Shown here: piece by piece, positions 15,417 to 23,255 of the stretch
Position numbering within the stretch: position 1 is the first letter of the stretch
How the letters are laid out: every line of letters begins with the position of its first letter
Source of the DNA: Clostridia bacterium
GTDB taxonomy: Bacteria > Bacillota > Clostridia > Oscillospirales > CAG-272
Assembly (NCBI GenBank): GCA_017464565.1
Contig: JAFTZH010000003.1
Location: 1-41,400 of the forward strand
Direction of reading: 5' to 3'
Length of the DNA stretch: 41,400 nt
Program-made: the position numbers and the translations under genes
The notes under the pieces: model-generated
Seen by the model: the letters and a program-made list of their open reading frames with translations, nothing else
Told to the model about the DNA's origin: nothing
Databases searched by the model: none

Positions 15417-16007
15417 TCACTCTTCAAGCGCGTCGGTGAGAGTATAAGAGTCAAGCTCGTCAATACCGTTACCCGAAACGCCGAGCATTTCCTCGTCCGA
15501 GGGAATCCACGCGCTTCCGAAATCCGCCTCTCTGAAAAGAGAAGCGAGACCCGTTATCTGTTTAAGACGCAATATCTCGTCCCTGTCCATTCCGAGATGC
15601 TTGGATATCCACGCGTCAGACCTTCCCAGCTCGTGAAGCTCCTTGACAATATTGCTCATAAGATCCACGTCGTGCGAGCCTCTCGCCCTGTTGTGCCTTA
15701 TAGTGCTTGCCATTCTGTGATCTATCGGCTTGTCAATAACCGACACGGGAATCTCCCCCCGCTCGCGCTCGTATATATCGGGATAATCCAGCATTATCCT
15801 GTACCTGTGAAATCCGTCCACGATGATATAATTGTCTTTTTCCTTGTCGTAATAGCATACGATAGGCATAGTGTACCCGTCCTCCTTTATGCTGTCGTAA
15901 AGGAGCTTCAGCTCGGGCGGCGCTACCGTGTTCGGATTATACGTATTCGGAACTATTTTATCTATCGGAACCGAAATGATGTTGTATACGGGGCTTTTAA
16001 ACGCCAT
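15417..16007 (-). CDS. ibrB: IbrB-like protein with ParB/sulfiredoxin-fold domain
   Basis: A 196-residue protein from the ATG at 16007 (a GTG three codons upstream is also possible). The N-terminal ParB/Srx-type domain has the conserved VDGFHRYR motif near 63-70, which in related proteins binds nucleotide phosphates. Downstream, NRARGSHDVDLMSNIVKELHELGRSDAWISKHLGMDRDEILRLKQ is a ParB-like helix-turn-helix block. Paired with the PAPS-reductase-like gene just upstream, this is the IbrB partner of IbrA, known from E. coli as a regulator pair for immunoglobulin-binding surface proteins and also found in phages. The ibrA stop lies 1 nt before this ATG. No chromosome-segregation parA is near. Biochemical activity is unknown. 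Confidence 0.8.
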   Translation of the reverse strand: MAFKSPVYNIISVPIDKIVPNTYNPNTVAPPELKLLYDSIKEDGYTMPIVCYYDKEKDNYIIVDGFHRYRIMLDYPDIYERERGEIPVSVIDKPIDHRMASTIRHNRARGSHDVDLMSNIVKELHELGRSDAWISKHLGMDRDEILRLKQITGLASLFREADFGSAWIPSDEEMLGVSGNGIDELDSYTLTDALEE

Positions 16008-16008
16008 A

Positions 16009-17325
16009 TCATTCACCTACCTTACTGTACTTTTTCTTAAGGAAATCTATCTGCCTCTGCTGCTCTCTCGTAAGACCAAAGCCCATAAATTTGCAGTTGT
16101 GGTCGTTTTTGAGGATACAAAAGCACATTCTTTTCCAGCTTGGAATATCCTTCGTCGTTTTTATGTCGTCGGTGTGGTCGGGTATCTTCCCGAGGAAAAT
16201 AACTCTGTAATTCTTCAATACCGTGTAATTCGACACACCGTTTCTCTTTATGTTATAGCCGTGCGCCTGAAGCTCGGCTATCGACTCCTCGCTGAGTCCT
16301 CCGCCCGTAGTGTGCCAGAATATTATCGACGTGTTGAATTTTTTCAGATAATTATTTCTGATCCTCGCTGGAAGCGTATCAAGCAAAAATCTCGTATAAG
16401 ATTCCCACGTATGTCCTTCGGGAAGCGTCAGATTGCGGTACCCCATAGCCTTCGTCTTTCCGTATATGGCGGCGAAATTCGCTCCTCTCACCCGCCCTAC
16501 GAGCTTCGTCCATATCTCGGGGTCTATAATGCGGTACATATTGAGGCTTTCCTTGGCGGCGTCGTTAAAGGGAGACGCAACGCGCATATGGTCGGGAGAA
16601 ATTCCCGCCTTATAATACATATCGTAAAGAGGATTATACTCGTAGCTGAACTTATAATTCGCGTGCCAAACGTCAGATACGCTCCAATCGTAGATAGGAG
16701 ACGCCGTCCACATATTCTTGAAGGCGGAGGTTATCCAGCACTGCTCCTTATATCCGTACCTTTTATTGATGATGCCGCTGTATCGCTGCAACGACTCGTC
16801 GGCTCTGATTCCGAGAAGGCACACTGTTTTTTTATTGCCGTGCGAGATACGGTACCATCTTCCGAACTGCTTCGCCAAATCCTCCTGATGCATTTTATAA
16901 GAATAGGTCGTAATGGGATTATTCTCCAGATTTATAACGTACTCGTGCTTCGGCATAGGTCTGACCCAAAGCTCTTCCTTGGTATCGTCCCAAGGATACC
17001 AATACATTTCGTAATTGCTGATCGCCGTTCTCGTCGCCATCGGCAAGCATACCCAATACGGCTCGACGTCCTTTTCTATCCTTTTAAACGTTCTCTCCAC
17101 GTACTCAGTGGTTACCGAATACTGCGCTTCAAAGTCCTGATGAAAAACACCTATCTTTTTATCGGGATAGTACTTTTTCTGAAAGTCCAGAGTAACGTTC
17201 AAAAGAAGCCCGCTGTCCTTTCCGCCCGAAAAAGAAACGAATATATTATCAAATTCCTCAAATATAAAATGCAGACGCTCTATCAGCGCGTCGTACACGT
17301 TTTGTCCCGTATGTTTTTTTATCAT
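16009..17325 (-). CDS. ibrA: IbrA-like phosphoadenosine phosphosulfate reductase-fold protein (DUF3440)
   Basis: A 438-residue protein of the adenine nucleotide alpha-hydrolase/PAPS-reductase superfamily. The PP-loop SFSGGKDSG lies at 31-39. A GIRADESLQRY block near 190 and a C-terminal DUF3440 region (about 260-438) with LPEGHTWESYTRFLLDTLP and a Cys/His cluster (CFCILKNDHNC) follow. In relatives the PP-loop activates a sulfate- or acid-containing substrate by adenylation or removes sulfate; DndC of DNA phosphorothioation belongs to the same fold. It has its own consensus promoter and is tightly coupled to ibrB. No cysDN, cysC or dnd gene is present, so assimilatory sulfate reduction is unlikely. 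Confidence 0.85.
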   Translation of the reverse strand: MIKKHTGQNVYDALIERLHFIFEEFDNIFVSFSGGKDSGLLLNVTLDFQKKYYPDKKIGVFHQDFEAQYSVTTEYVERTFKRIEKDVEPYWVCLPMATRTAISNYEMYWYPWDDTKEELWVRPMPKHEYVINLENNPITTYSYKMHQEDLAKQFGRWYRISHGNKKTVCLLGIRADESLQRYSGIINKRYGYKEQCWITSAFKNMWTASPIYDWSVSDVWHANYKFSYEYNPLYDMYYKAGISPDHMRVASPFNDAAKESLNMYRIIDPEIWTKLVGRVRGANFAAIYGKTKAMGYRNLTLPEGHTWESYTRFLLDTLPARIRNNYLKKFNTSIIFWHTTGGGLSEESIAELQAHGYNIKRNGVSNYTVLKNYRVIFLGKIPDHTDDIKTTKDIPSWKRMCFCILKNDHNCKFMGFGLTREQQRQIDFLKKKYSKVGE

Positions 17326-17368
17326 TTTTCTTTCCGTTTCAAAGCGTCAATAATTTGTTATAAAATAT

Positions 17369-17397
17369 ATTATACTACAAAAAAAGTCTTTTTTCAA
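17369..17397 (-). promoter_or_regulatory. Sigma-A promoter of ibrAB
   Basis: On the minus strand TTGAAA (17392-17397), a 17-bp spacer and TATAAT (17369-17374), about 45 nt from the ibrA start. Confidence 0.75.
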
Positions 17398-17418
17398 CCG
17401 ATTTTGCAAAATAAATAG

Positions 17419-17447
17419 GCTCCCCGCGGTCGATGACCGCGGGGAGC
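17419..17447 (-). terminator. Terminator of the EEAPAA-repeat membrane protein gene
   Basis: A 13-bp perfect stem (GCTCCCCGCGGTC with its complement) has a 3-nt loop. On the minus strand it is followed by a T-rich stretch. It lies 28 bp beyond the stop codon. Confidence 0.85.
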
Positions 17448-17474
17448 TATATTTGAGCGCATTTCAAGCGCTTA

Positions 17475-19361
17475 TTATTCGGAGATTTCTTCCTTTTTCT
17501 CTTCCTCGGCTTCAGGAGCTTCCTCCGCTGCGGGTGCCTCCTCTGCTGCGGGTGCTTCCTCTGCTGCGGGTGCTTCCTCTGCTGCGGGTGCTTCCTCCGC
17601 TGCGGGTGCTTCCTCCGCTGCGGGTGCTTCCTCTGCTGCGGGTGCGTCAGCAGCTGCCTTTGCGGGAATGAACTTGGGAACGAACATATAAGCAAACTCC
17701 GCGATTATAACTATAACCGCCGCAACGATACACATAGTTGCTCTCGTGCCCTGCTTTTCGATATCCTTTACCTGCTTCTTGAGGCTTGCGGACTCTGCCT
17801 TGGCAAGCTCAAGCTCTTTCTTAAGCTCAGCCTTCTCGTCTCCGCTCGCTTCCTTTACGTCTGCCTCAAGCTCCTCAACGCCCTCAACGCTGACTTCGTA
17901 AAGAGCCTTGGTAGCCTCGTATTCAAGGTTAGCCGCGGTTCCGACTTCCTCGTATTCGCCGTAATAAACCTTAAAGGTTCCTTCCTTATACGCAAGTTCT
18001 CTCGCTTCAAGCGAGCCTACGCTCAGGAATGTAGGAACGATAGCAACTACGAGGAGTACGATTGCCATAACGGGCATTGCCTTATAGGGCGCTCTCGTGC
18101 CGTTCTTCATCTTTACCGTCTTATGACCGAATCTTTCAATAGCGCAAACAAGTGCTATACCGATTATTATGATACCTGCGGATGCCGCGCATACTACTAT
18201 CAAAGTATTCTTGGTGTTTTCCCCGGTAGCCGCCATTTTAGCGTTATTGGGAGCATATCTGGGATCAATTCCGCTGTCAAGCATATGATCGAGCTCAGCT
18301 TTGTAATTCTCCTTGATAATAGCGTCAGCGCTGTCATTGAACTCACCGACAATGTTGATGTTGTTGAAGTTTACGAGGAGAACTACGATAGCGATGATAG
18401 AAACTATCGTTATAGCCTGCTTAACGATAACCTGAAGTCTGTTGTTCTCGTCAAAGAGTATCTGTTTAGCCGCACGAAGCGCGTTGGATATTATCCAGAT
18501 AACGATAGCGCCCATAACGCCGGCTCCGATAGAAACTCCGCTGCCCGAAACGAGCACGAAGAACGCAAAGATTATAAGCATCGTTGCTCCGTAGCCCGCG
18601 AAGGGGAATTTATCCATTCTCTTGTCAACCTTTTCGTCGTCAACGTCCTTCTTGAGACCTACGAGGAACTGAATGAGCTTAACTATAAAGATAATAACTA
18701 CTACAACGGGGAAAACGATAGATACGCCGATAAGCGCGATAAGAGCGAGAACCGAAAGAACGCTCATCATAGTGGGCATAGAGTTAGTGCCGTATATATC
18801 TTCGGTCAAATCTATATCGTCAACCTCATCCTCGGTGTAACCCGAGATTATGTAAAGTGCGCCGATAGCCTTGAGGAAGCTTTCATCCTGAAGATTTTCT
18901 TCAATTCTCTTCTCGTCCTCGGGGGTAAGCTCTGCGAGCTTTTCTTCAAGTCTTTCCTGATCCTCGATAATTTCAACCTTAATTCTCTCGATATTCGCCT
19001 CGTAAGCGCTTATACCGGAGGTGCTTCCGTTAAGGTAAGCCTCAGCCAGCTTAAGCTCGTAAGCGGCGATTCTCTCATATCCGCTTGCAATCTGCTGATC
19101 GATGCTTTGGATACCCATAATAGTGCTGATGTCGTCAAAGTTGGCAAGAACGCTTACCGCGGTGCTGAAGCCAAGCTTTACTTCGGGTATTTCAGCCGCC
19201 TTGGATGTGTATCTTCCCGTGTAATAATCCGACGAATAGCTGAATTCGTTGGTGTCAAACACGACCGCCGGCATAATTGCAAAGATCGTAAAGATTGCAG
19301 CCAAAACGATCATCACAACCGAATAAATAAAGGACATTTGCTTTTTGTTACTTTCATTCAT
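17475..19361 (-). CDS. Polytopic membrane protein with EEAPAA-repeat tail, function unknown
   Basis: A 628-residue protein of unknown function. A first membrane segment (about 10-30) is followed by a largely charged, coiled-coil region outside or inside the membrane (about 75-185). Several further membrane segments lie roughly between 195 and 440, and a second coiled coil (about 470-535, with EELEADVKEASGDEKAEL) precedes a last membrane segment. The C terminus is a low-complexity tail of seven EEAPAA repeats ending in an acidic EEEKKEE stretch. GGAGG lies 10 nt before the start and a consensus promoter precedes it. It is monocistronic. The overall shape suggests an envelope or scaffold protein, but I do not recognise a family. 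Confidence 0.75.
   Translation of the reverse strand: MNESNKKQMSFIYSVVMIVLAAIFTIFAIMPAVVFDTNEFSYSSDYYTGRYTSKAAEIPEVKLGFSTAVSVLANFDDISTIMGIQSIDQQIASGYERIAAYELKLAEAYLNGSTSGISAYEANIERIKVEIIEDQERLEEKLAELTPEDEKRIEENLQDESFLKAIGALYIISGYTEDEVDDIDLTEDIYGTNSMPTMMSVLSVLALIALIGVSIVFPVVVVIIFIVKLIQFLVGLKKDVDDEKVDKRMDKFPFAGYGATMLIIFAFFVLVSGSGVSIGAGVMGAIVIWIISNALRAAKQILFDENNRLQVIVKQAITIVSIIAIVVLLVNFNNINIVGEFNDSADAIIKENYKAELDHMLDSGIDPRYAPNNAKMAATGENTKNTLIVVCAASAGIIIIGIALVCAIERFGHKTVKMKNGTRAPYKAMPVMAIVLLVVAIVPTFLSVGSLEARELAYKEGTFKVYYGEYEEVGTAANLEYEATKALYEVSVEGVEELEADVKEASGDEKAELKKELELAKAESASLKKQVKDIEKQGTRATMCIVAAVIVIIAEFAYMFVPKFIPAKAAADAPAAEEAPAAEEAPAAEEAPAAEEAPAAEEAPAAEEAPAAEEAPEAEEEKKEEISE
17515..17640 (-). 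repeat. Seven tandem 18-bp repeats encoding EEAPAA
   Basis: Seven copies of an 18-bp unit (consensus GGTGCTTCCTCTGCTGCG on the + strand) encode the C-terminal tail of the membrane protein. Copies differ mainly by a silent C/T change, so the array is recent or kept uniform by slippage or recombination. Length variation between strains is likely. Confidence 0.9.
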
Positions 19362-19412
19362 AATGAATAAACCTCCAAACAGTATTTATATTTTTTCAAA
19401 AAGCCATTATAT

Positions 19413-19441
19413 ATTTTATACCCTTTTCTTATAATTGTCAA
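19413..19441 (-). promoter_or_regulatory. Promoter of the EEAPAA-repeat membrane protein gene
   Basis: On the minus strand TTGACA (19436-19441), a 17-bp spacer and TAAAAT (19413-19418). Confidence 0.7.
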
Positions 19442-19620
19442 CAATTTAGCAAAAATAATTAAAAAATTCGTCATATAAACGACAAATTTATATAATTCCT
19501 TTAAACCACTTAATAAAAAGCAACAAATTACTTATTACCGCGAACTAAACAACCTACTTTATTAATTTTACTTAACGCACTCGTTATATATTCTCCGCCG
19601 TAATCAATTTGTGTTTTTAA

Positions 19621-19655
19621 GGGGGGAGTGCCTTTTTGCAAAAAGGCACTCCCCC
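19621..19655. repeat. Right-end hairpin of the dispersed repeat (copy 6, hairpin only)
   Basis: A near-perfect palindrome identical in core (AGTGCC, five T, GC, five A, GGCACT) to copy 4. It is placed about 35 bp beyond the kdgK stop, where it could end the eda-kdgK transcript. Confidence 0.7.
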
Positions 19656-19688
19656 ATAAAACAATCATAAAAATCCATACAAAAGCTA

Positions 19689-20693
19689 TTATCTTCTAAC
19701 GTCTCCGAATCTTCCGTCAAGTACGCGTTTTATTTCATCGACAGAGGCGTAATTGATATCGTTGACGATAGTATGCTTGATAGCATTGGACGCCGCGGCA
19801 AACTCGACCGCATCGGAAACCGAATATCCGTGTATCATCGAATATACGAGTCCCGCCGAAAAAGCGTCTCCGCTTCCTACCCTGTCAACTATATGTACGC
19901 CGTGCTTCTTGCTCACAGCGAAGTCGTCTCCGTCAAGATAGGATGCGTAAACGACGTTGTCGCTGGCGGATATCGTCCGCCTTACCGTAACTGCTATTTT
20001 TGGAACCGAAAGAACGGCGCGAGCTTGGCGAGAAATGTCAAGAAGCCGCGCTTCCGTCTCATCTTCTCCGAATTTTCCGGATATACCGAGCAGAAGCTTG
20101 AGATGCTCCTCGTTTGAAATAAGACAGCTGATATAAGGAGACATAGTGCGTAAAAACTCTGCGGCTCTCTCGGGAGATGAAAGCCGCGACCTGTAATTCA
20201 CGTCAAATACGACGCTTACCCCTCTTTCCTTCGCACTCTTACAGAGTGCGAGACAACATTCAAACAAATTTTCCGACAAAGCGCAGGTAACTCCCGTAAG
20301 ATATAAAATATCGGTATTGTCTATTATCCCGTCGATATCAAAATCTCCGCTCCTCGCCTCTGTAAAGCTTGAATTGGCTCTGTCGTATATCACGCAGGAA
20401 GCTCTGACCGACGCTCCGTTTTCAAGATAGCAAAGCCCCATACGCTCACCGCCGAAACAGATGCGTGAGGTATCTATATCCAAAGACTTCATCACAGACA
20501 CGGCACGTCTGGAAAGCTGATGCTCGGGCAGTCTCGTTACGAACGAAACCTTCTCTCCCCAAAAGGCGAGAGCCGCGCAAACGTTCGCCTCCGCGCCCGT
20601 AAAGCTAATTCGCATATTTTCCGCTTGCCAAAGCCTGTCGTATCCTTCAGGGCTGAAATGTATTATGTAATCTCCAAACCCCGTAACTCTCAT
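19689..20693 (-). CDS. kdgK: 2-keto-3-deoxygluconate kinase, PfkB family
   Basis: A 334-residue ribokinase/PfkB-fold sugar kinase that should phosphorylate 2-keto-3-deoxygluconate to KDPG. The N-terminal substrate side contains FTGAEANVCAALAFWG. The C-terminal family signature is DRVGSGDAFSAGLVYSM, with the catalytic Asp of GSGDAF. The start is the ATG at 20693: it forms an ATGA overlap with the eda stop, whereas an upstream ATG in the same frame lies inside eda and has no ribosome binding site. The direct coupling to KDPG aldolase is the main reason to call it kdgK rather than another PfkB kinase. Confidence 0.87.
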   Translation of the reverse strand: MRVTGFGDYIIHFSPEGYDRLWQAENMRISFTGAEANVCAALAFWGEKVSFVTRLPEHQLSRRAVSVMKSLDIDTSRICFGGERMGLCYLENGASVRASCVIYDRANSSFTEARSGDFDIDGIIDNTDILYLTGVTCALSENLFECCLALCKSAKERGVSVVFDVNYRSRLSSPERAAEFLRTMSPYISCLISNEEHLKLLLGISGKFGEDETEARLLDISRQARAVLSVPKIAVTVRRTISASDNVVYASYLDGDDFAVSKKHGVHIVDRVGSGDAFSAGLVYSMIHGYSVSDAVEFAAASNAIKHTIVNDINYASVDEIKRVLDGRFGDVRR

Positions 20694-21340
20694 TCGTCTT
20701 GTCCTCCCCTTATGCGCAAGCACTCCATTATGGTGTTATATATTCCCTCGCTGTCCCCCTTCTTCATCATATCCTTCGGAAGCATAAAGCTTCCTCCGCA
20801 GGCAAGAACGTTGTCCAGTGCGAGATAAGAGGATAGATTGCTCAAAGTTATTCCGCCCGTGGGTATAAAGGAAGTACCCGCAAAGGCTCCCCGATAAAGA
20901 GTCAGCGCAGATACACCCCCCGATTGCTCCGCGGGAAAATATTTAACCGTCGAGAAGCCGCGTATACCCGCGTTCTGTATCTCGGTAGGAGTCGAGCACC
21001 CCGGCAAAAAATCCATACCCTTCTCCTTGGCTTTATCCAAAAGAGGCATACTGTATCCGGGCGCCACGAGAAAGTCAGCTCCGGCGGATACGGCGATCTC
21101 CAATATATCCTCCGACAAAACGGTTCCCGCGCCAACGAAAAGCGAGGGGACTCTGTTTTTGATTTTCTCTATCGCGCCGACGGCGACCTCGCTTCGCAGA
21201 GTTATCTCAACCGCCGTAAGCGGAGAGTGTGCCACCGCGTCTAAAAAAGTATCAAGCTCCGTCTCTGTCTTAGGGCAGAAAACGGGAAGTATTCCCTGCT
21301 TATAAAGTCTTGGAAGCATAAGCTCAAAACAATTCTTCAT
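20690..21340 (-). CDS. eda: KDPG/KHG aldolase
   Basis: A 216-residue class I aldolase that splits 2-keto-3-deoxy-6-phosphogluconate into pyruvate and glyceraldehyde-3-phosphate. Key residues are visible: the catalytic Glu in VEITLRS, the phosphate-binding GAGTV, the Schiff-base Lys in VKYFPAE, and GGIT near the C terminus. The gene is first in the eda-kdgK operon, with a 4-bp overlap to kdgK, and diverges from an AraC-family gene. Together the pair performs the last steps of uronate/KDG breakdown. No upstream uronate isomerase or dehydratase gene is in the window. Confidence 0.92.
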   Translation of the reverse strand: MKNCFELMLPRLYKQGILPVFCPKTETELDTFLDAVAHSPLTAVEITLRSEVAVGAIEKIKNRVPSLFVGAGTVLSEDILEIAVSAGADFLVAPGYSMPLLDKAKEKGMDFLPGCSTPTEIQNAGIRGFSTVKYFPAEQSGGVSALTLYRGAFAGTSFIPTGGITLSNLSSYLALDNVLACGGSFMLPKDMMKKGDSEGIYNTIMECLRIRGGQDE

Positions 21341-21402
21341 AATCTCACCTCTGAAAATATCAATATAATATAATAAAGCTAATAATATTTGATTTCAAGT
21401 TT

Positions 21403-21466
21403 ATTATAGCACGATTTTAAAGTCAAAAAAATAAATCAAATTGCTTGATTTTTATCTCAAATTGCT
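21403..21466. promoter_or_regulatory. Divergent eda / araC-like promoter region with direct-repeat operator
   Basis: For the AraC-type gene (+), TTGATT (21445-21450), a 17-bp spacer and TATAAT (21468-21473). For eda (-), a perfect TATAAT (21403-21408) lacks a good -35 at normal spacing. The 10-bp word TCAAATTGCT occurs at 21436-21445 and again at 21457-21466, 21 bp apart. This is the two-helical-turn spacing typical of AraC-family sites. The repeats overlap the regulator's own promoter and lie just upstream of the weak -35 side of eda. This fits activation of eda-kdgK and self-repression. Confidence 0.65.
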
Positions 21467-21494
21467 GTATAATAATTAAAAAGGAAGGTGCGGT

Positions 21495-22280
21495 ATGAAA
21501 ATAAACGAATTTTATTATCATCTCAAGGGACGTGATAATTTCGTAACGAAAAATCACACTCAAAACGAGATAGAATTGATACAGGTCGTACACGGAGACG
21601 GAACCGTGCTGAAAAACGATATGGCGTTTCAGCTGAAAAGCAATTTTCTCTACTTGATAGACGCAAGACACCCGCATATAGTGCACCCCGCCGACTGCGA
21701 CAATTACGTGAGAAACAAAATACTCCTTGACGCCGATTCTTTTTTTGATTTTTGTGCCGAAACGGGTATATCCGAAAGTATAAACAGAATCTTCCGTATG
21801 CCGCCGATATCTACCGTGGCAAATCCCGAAATAGACAACCTTTTCAAAACGATAGCCCTCCTGTGTGAAGAAAACGATAAAGAGTCGGCTGGGTTCGCGC
21901 ACGCGTACATATTGCAGATACTTCATTTTGCCGCGAGAAATCGCAAAAAGCAAGTACTGCTCCCCACCGACGATACCATACAGGCTATTCTCAATATAGT
22001 AGACGAAACGGGCGGAGTTACCTCTCTGAACGCAATCAGCGAGCGGCTGAATTACAGCAAGTATTACATATGCCATTTATTTAAGGAAAAAACGGGAATA
22101 ACCCTCTCGGAATATCTCGCCGAAAAAAGATACGAGAAAAGCGTTCGGCTTCTCAACACGACGAGCTATACCATAGAAAAAATATCCTCGCTGTGCGGCT
22201 TTGCCAACGTCTCATCCTTCACCCGATTCTTTAAGGAAAAGAACGGACTTTCACCAAAAAGCTATCGGCAGAGCTATTGA
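21495..22280 (+). CDS. AraC-family transcriptional regulator, likely activator of eda-kdgK
   Basis: A 261-residue regulator. The N-terminal cupin-like sensing domain (about 1-140) has the pattern NEIELIQVVHGDGTV and a HPHIVHP block. The C-terminal AraC domain (about 165-261) holds two helix-turn-helix units: LNAISERLNYSKYYICHLFK and the signature IEKISSLCGFANVSSFTRFFKEKNGLSPKSYR. GGAAGG lies about 6 nt before the ATG. It diverges from eda-kdgK and is monocistronic, so the obvious target is that operon, with KDG or a related sugar acid as inducer; the inducer is inferred. Confidence 0.88.
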   Translation: MKINEFYYHLKGRDNFVTKNHTQNEIELIQVVHGDGTVLKNDMAFQLKSNFLYLIDARHPHIVHPADCDNYVRNKILLDADSFFDFCAETGISESINRIFRMPPISTVANPEIDNLFKTIALLCEENDKESAGFAHAYILQILHFAARNRKKQVLLPTDDTIQAILNIVDETGGVTSLNAISERLNYSKYYICHLFKEKTGITLSEYLAEKRYEKSVRLLNTTSYTIEKISSLCGFANVSSFTRFFKEKNGLSPKSYRQSY

Positions 22281-22284
22281 TACA

Positions 22285-22320
22285 AGCAAAAGCGGGAGGC
22301 ATATGCCTCCCGCTTTTGCT
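22285..22320 (+). terminator. Terminator of the AraC-type regulator gene
   Basis: A 36-bp perfect palindrome (18-bp arms, core GCGGGAGGCAT) begins a few bases after the stop codon. Outer A/T arms give a U run on the transcript, and the site can work in both directions. Confidence 0.85.
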
Positions 22321-22515
22321 TACGGTAATTTTATATTGTAATCATATATCCTGTACGACAAAAGGCTGTCGTTTCCCGTTACCGACATAGTGTAAAAAAT
22401 GTCAGATATCCGTTGCTTGCGTTTTCATCATTATAAATTTATTATAATATATCCGATACCTTTCTATCAAGTCCCTATTTTTACGAAAAATAGTCTTTGA
22501 ATAAATAAATATAAA

Positions 22516-22541
22516 ATCGGGGCGGATAATCCGCCCCGAAA
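22516..22541 (-). terminator. Terminator of the sis-yjbQ-talC operon
   Basis: A G/C-rich perfect stem (TCGGGGCGGAT / ATCCGCCCCGA type), followed on the minus strand by TTTTATATTTATTT, lies a few bases after the transaldolase stop codon. The 195 bp between this and the AraC terminator show nothing else. Confidence 0.85.
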
Positions 22542-22545
22542 AATT

Positions 22546-23238
22546 TTATTTGCCTGCTTTTTCTATAAGGCTTTTAAGAGTAACGTCTCCGAAAGCCTTT
22601 TTCCAGTCCGACGCAAATCCCGCGATAGAAGTATCGGTCGTGGGATGAGCGAGAAGCTTATACATTACCTCCGAGCCTACGGTGGAAGCTCCCGCGCCCG
22701 TCATAGCAACGCCGAGCACCTGACGAACGGTTTTAAAGCTTGCCGCGAGCACCTCGGTGCTAGTTCCCGAAGCGTCGAATATAGCCTGTATCTCGGCAAC
22801 TATCGCAACTCCGTCGTCGCAGATATTCTCAAGTCTGCTGACGTAAGGAGCGACGTAAGCCGCGCCCGCGTTGGAAGCTATCATAGCCTGAGCCGCGCTG
22901 AGAATAGCGGTCATCGTGATGCCGTAGCCCTTTGCCGAAAGATACTTCGTGGCCTTTATTCCCTCGTCGGTAGCGGGTATCTTTACGAAGGTGTTCTTAC
23001 CGAGAAGTCCGACTATTGCCTCTGCCTCGGCTATCATATCCTCGCACTTGGTCTCGGTAACCTGAACGTGAAGCTCTTTGTCGGGACCTATAATATTTCT
23101 TATCTCTTTAAGATGAGCCACGATATCTCCGCCCTCTTTGGAAAGAATGGTGGGATTCGTCGTAACTCCTACGATAGGATAATACTCGTTAAAATATTTT
23201 ATGTCGTTAAGATTGGCGGTGTCAAGAATCAGTTTCAT
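22546..23238 (-). CDS. Fructose-6-phosphate aldolase/transaldolase (FSA/TalC type)
   Basis: A 230-residue short transaldolase-fold class I aldolase. The opening LDTANLNDIKYF and VGVTTNPTIL, the Schiff-base Lys in FVKIPAT, and YVAPYVSRLENI are characteristic. The size fits FSA/TalC and the small bacterial transaldolases rather than the long TalB. It may cleave fructose-6-phosphate or transfer dihydroxyacetone units between sugar phosphates. It is the last gene of a three-gene operon with an SIS isomerase and a YjbQ protein, controlled by a divergent DeoR regulator. Which reaction dominates cannot be told by eye. Confidence 0.88.
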   Translation of the reverse strand: MKLILDTANLNDIKYFNEYYPIVGVTTNPTILSKEGGDIVAHLKEIRNIIGPDKELHVQVTETKCEDMIAEAEAIVGLLGKNTFVKIPATDEGIKATKYLSAKGYGITMTAILSAAQAMIASNAGAAYVAPYVSRLENICDDGVAIVAEIQAIFDASGTSTEVLAASFKTVRQVLGVAMTGAGASTVGSEVMYKLLAHPTTDTSIAGFASDWKKAFGDVTLKSLIEKAGK

Positions 23239-23255
23239 ATCAAAATCCTCCGAAA

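Larger units (their letters stand above)
19362..19688. other. Intergenic region between the membrane protein and kdgK
   Basis: It contains the promoter of the membrane protein gene (19413-19441), about 170 bp of A/T-rich sequence in which I see nothing, and a hairpin-only copy of the dispersed repeat at 19621-19655 near the 3' end of kdgK. Confidence 0.6.

Noticed and set aside
15417..16007. ParB-like protein considered as a plasmid or chromosome partition gene
   Set aside because: No parA, no parS-like palindromes and a coupled PAPS-reductase-fold gene; IbrB fits better.
16009..17325. PAPS-reductase-fold protein considered as CysH of sulfate assimilation
   Set aside because: The length and C-terminal DUF3440 region differ from CysH, and no sulfate-activation genes are near.
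15928..17418. 496-codon plus-strand frame opposite ibrA
   Set aside because: It is antisense to a gene with clear PP-loop and DUF3440 features; no start signal and no domain in the translation.
17515..17640. Regular 18-bp array considered as a CRISPR
   Set aside because: The units are contiguous with no spacers and stay in frame as EEAPAA codons.
18123..19370. 415-codon plus-strand frame opposite the EEAPAA membrane protein
   Set aside because: It is an antisense shadow, Tyr/Asn/Asp-rich without membrane or domain pattern; the minus-strand gene has promoter, ribosome binding site and terminator.
20694..20723. Ten-codon N-terminal extension of kdgK
   Set aside because: The upstream ATG lies inside eda without a ribosome binding site; the ATGA overlap at 20690-20693 is the natural coupled start.
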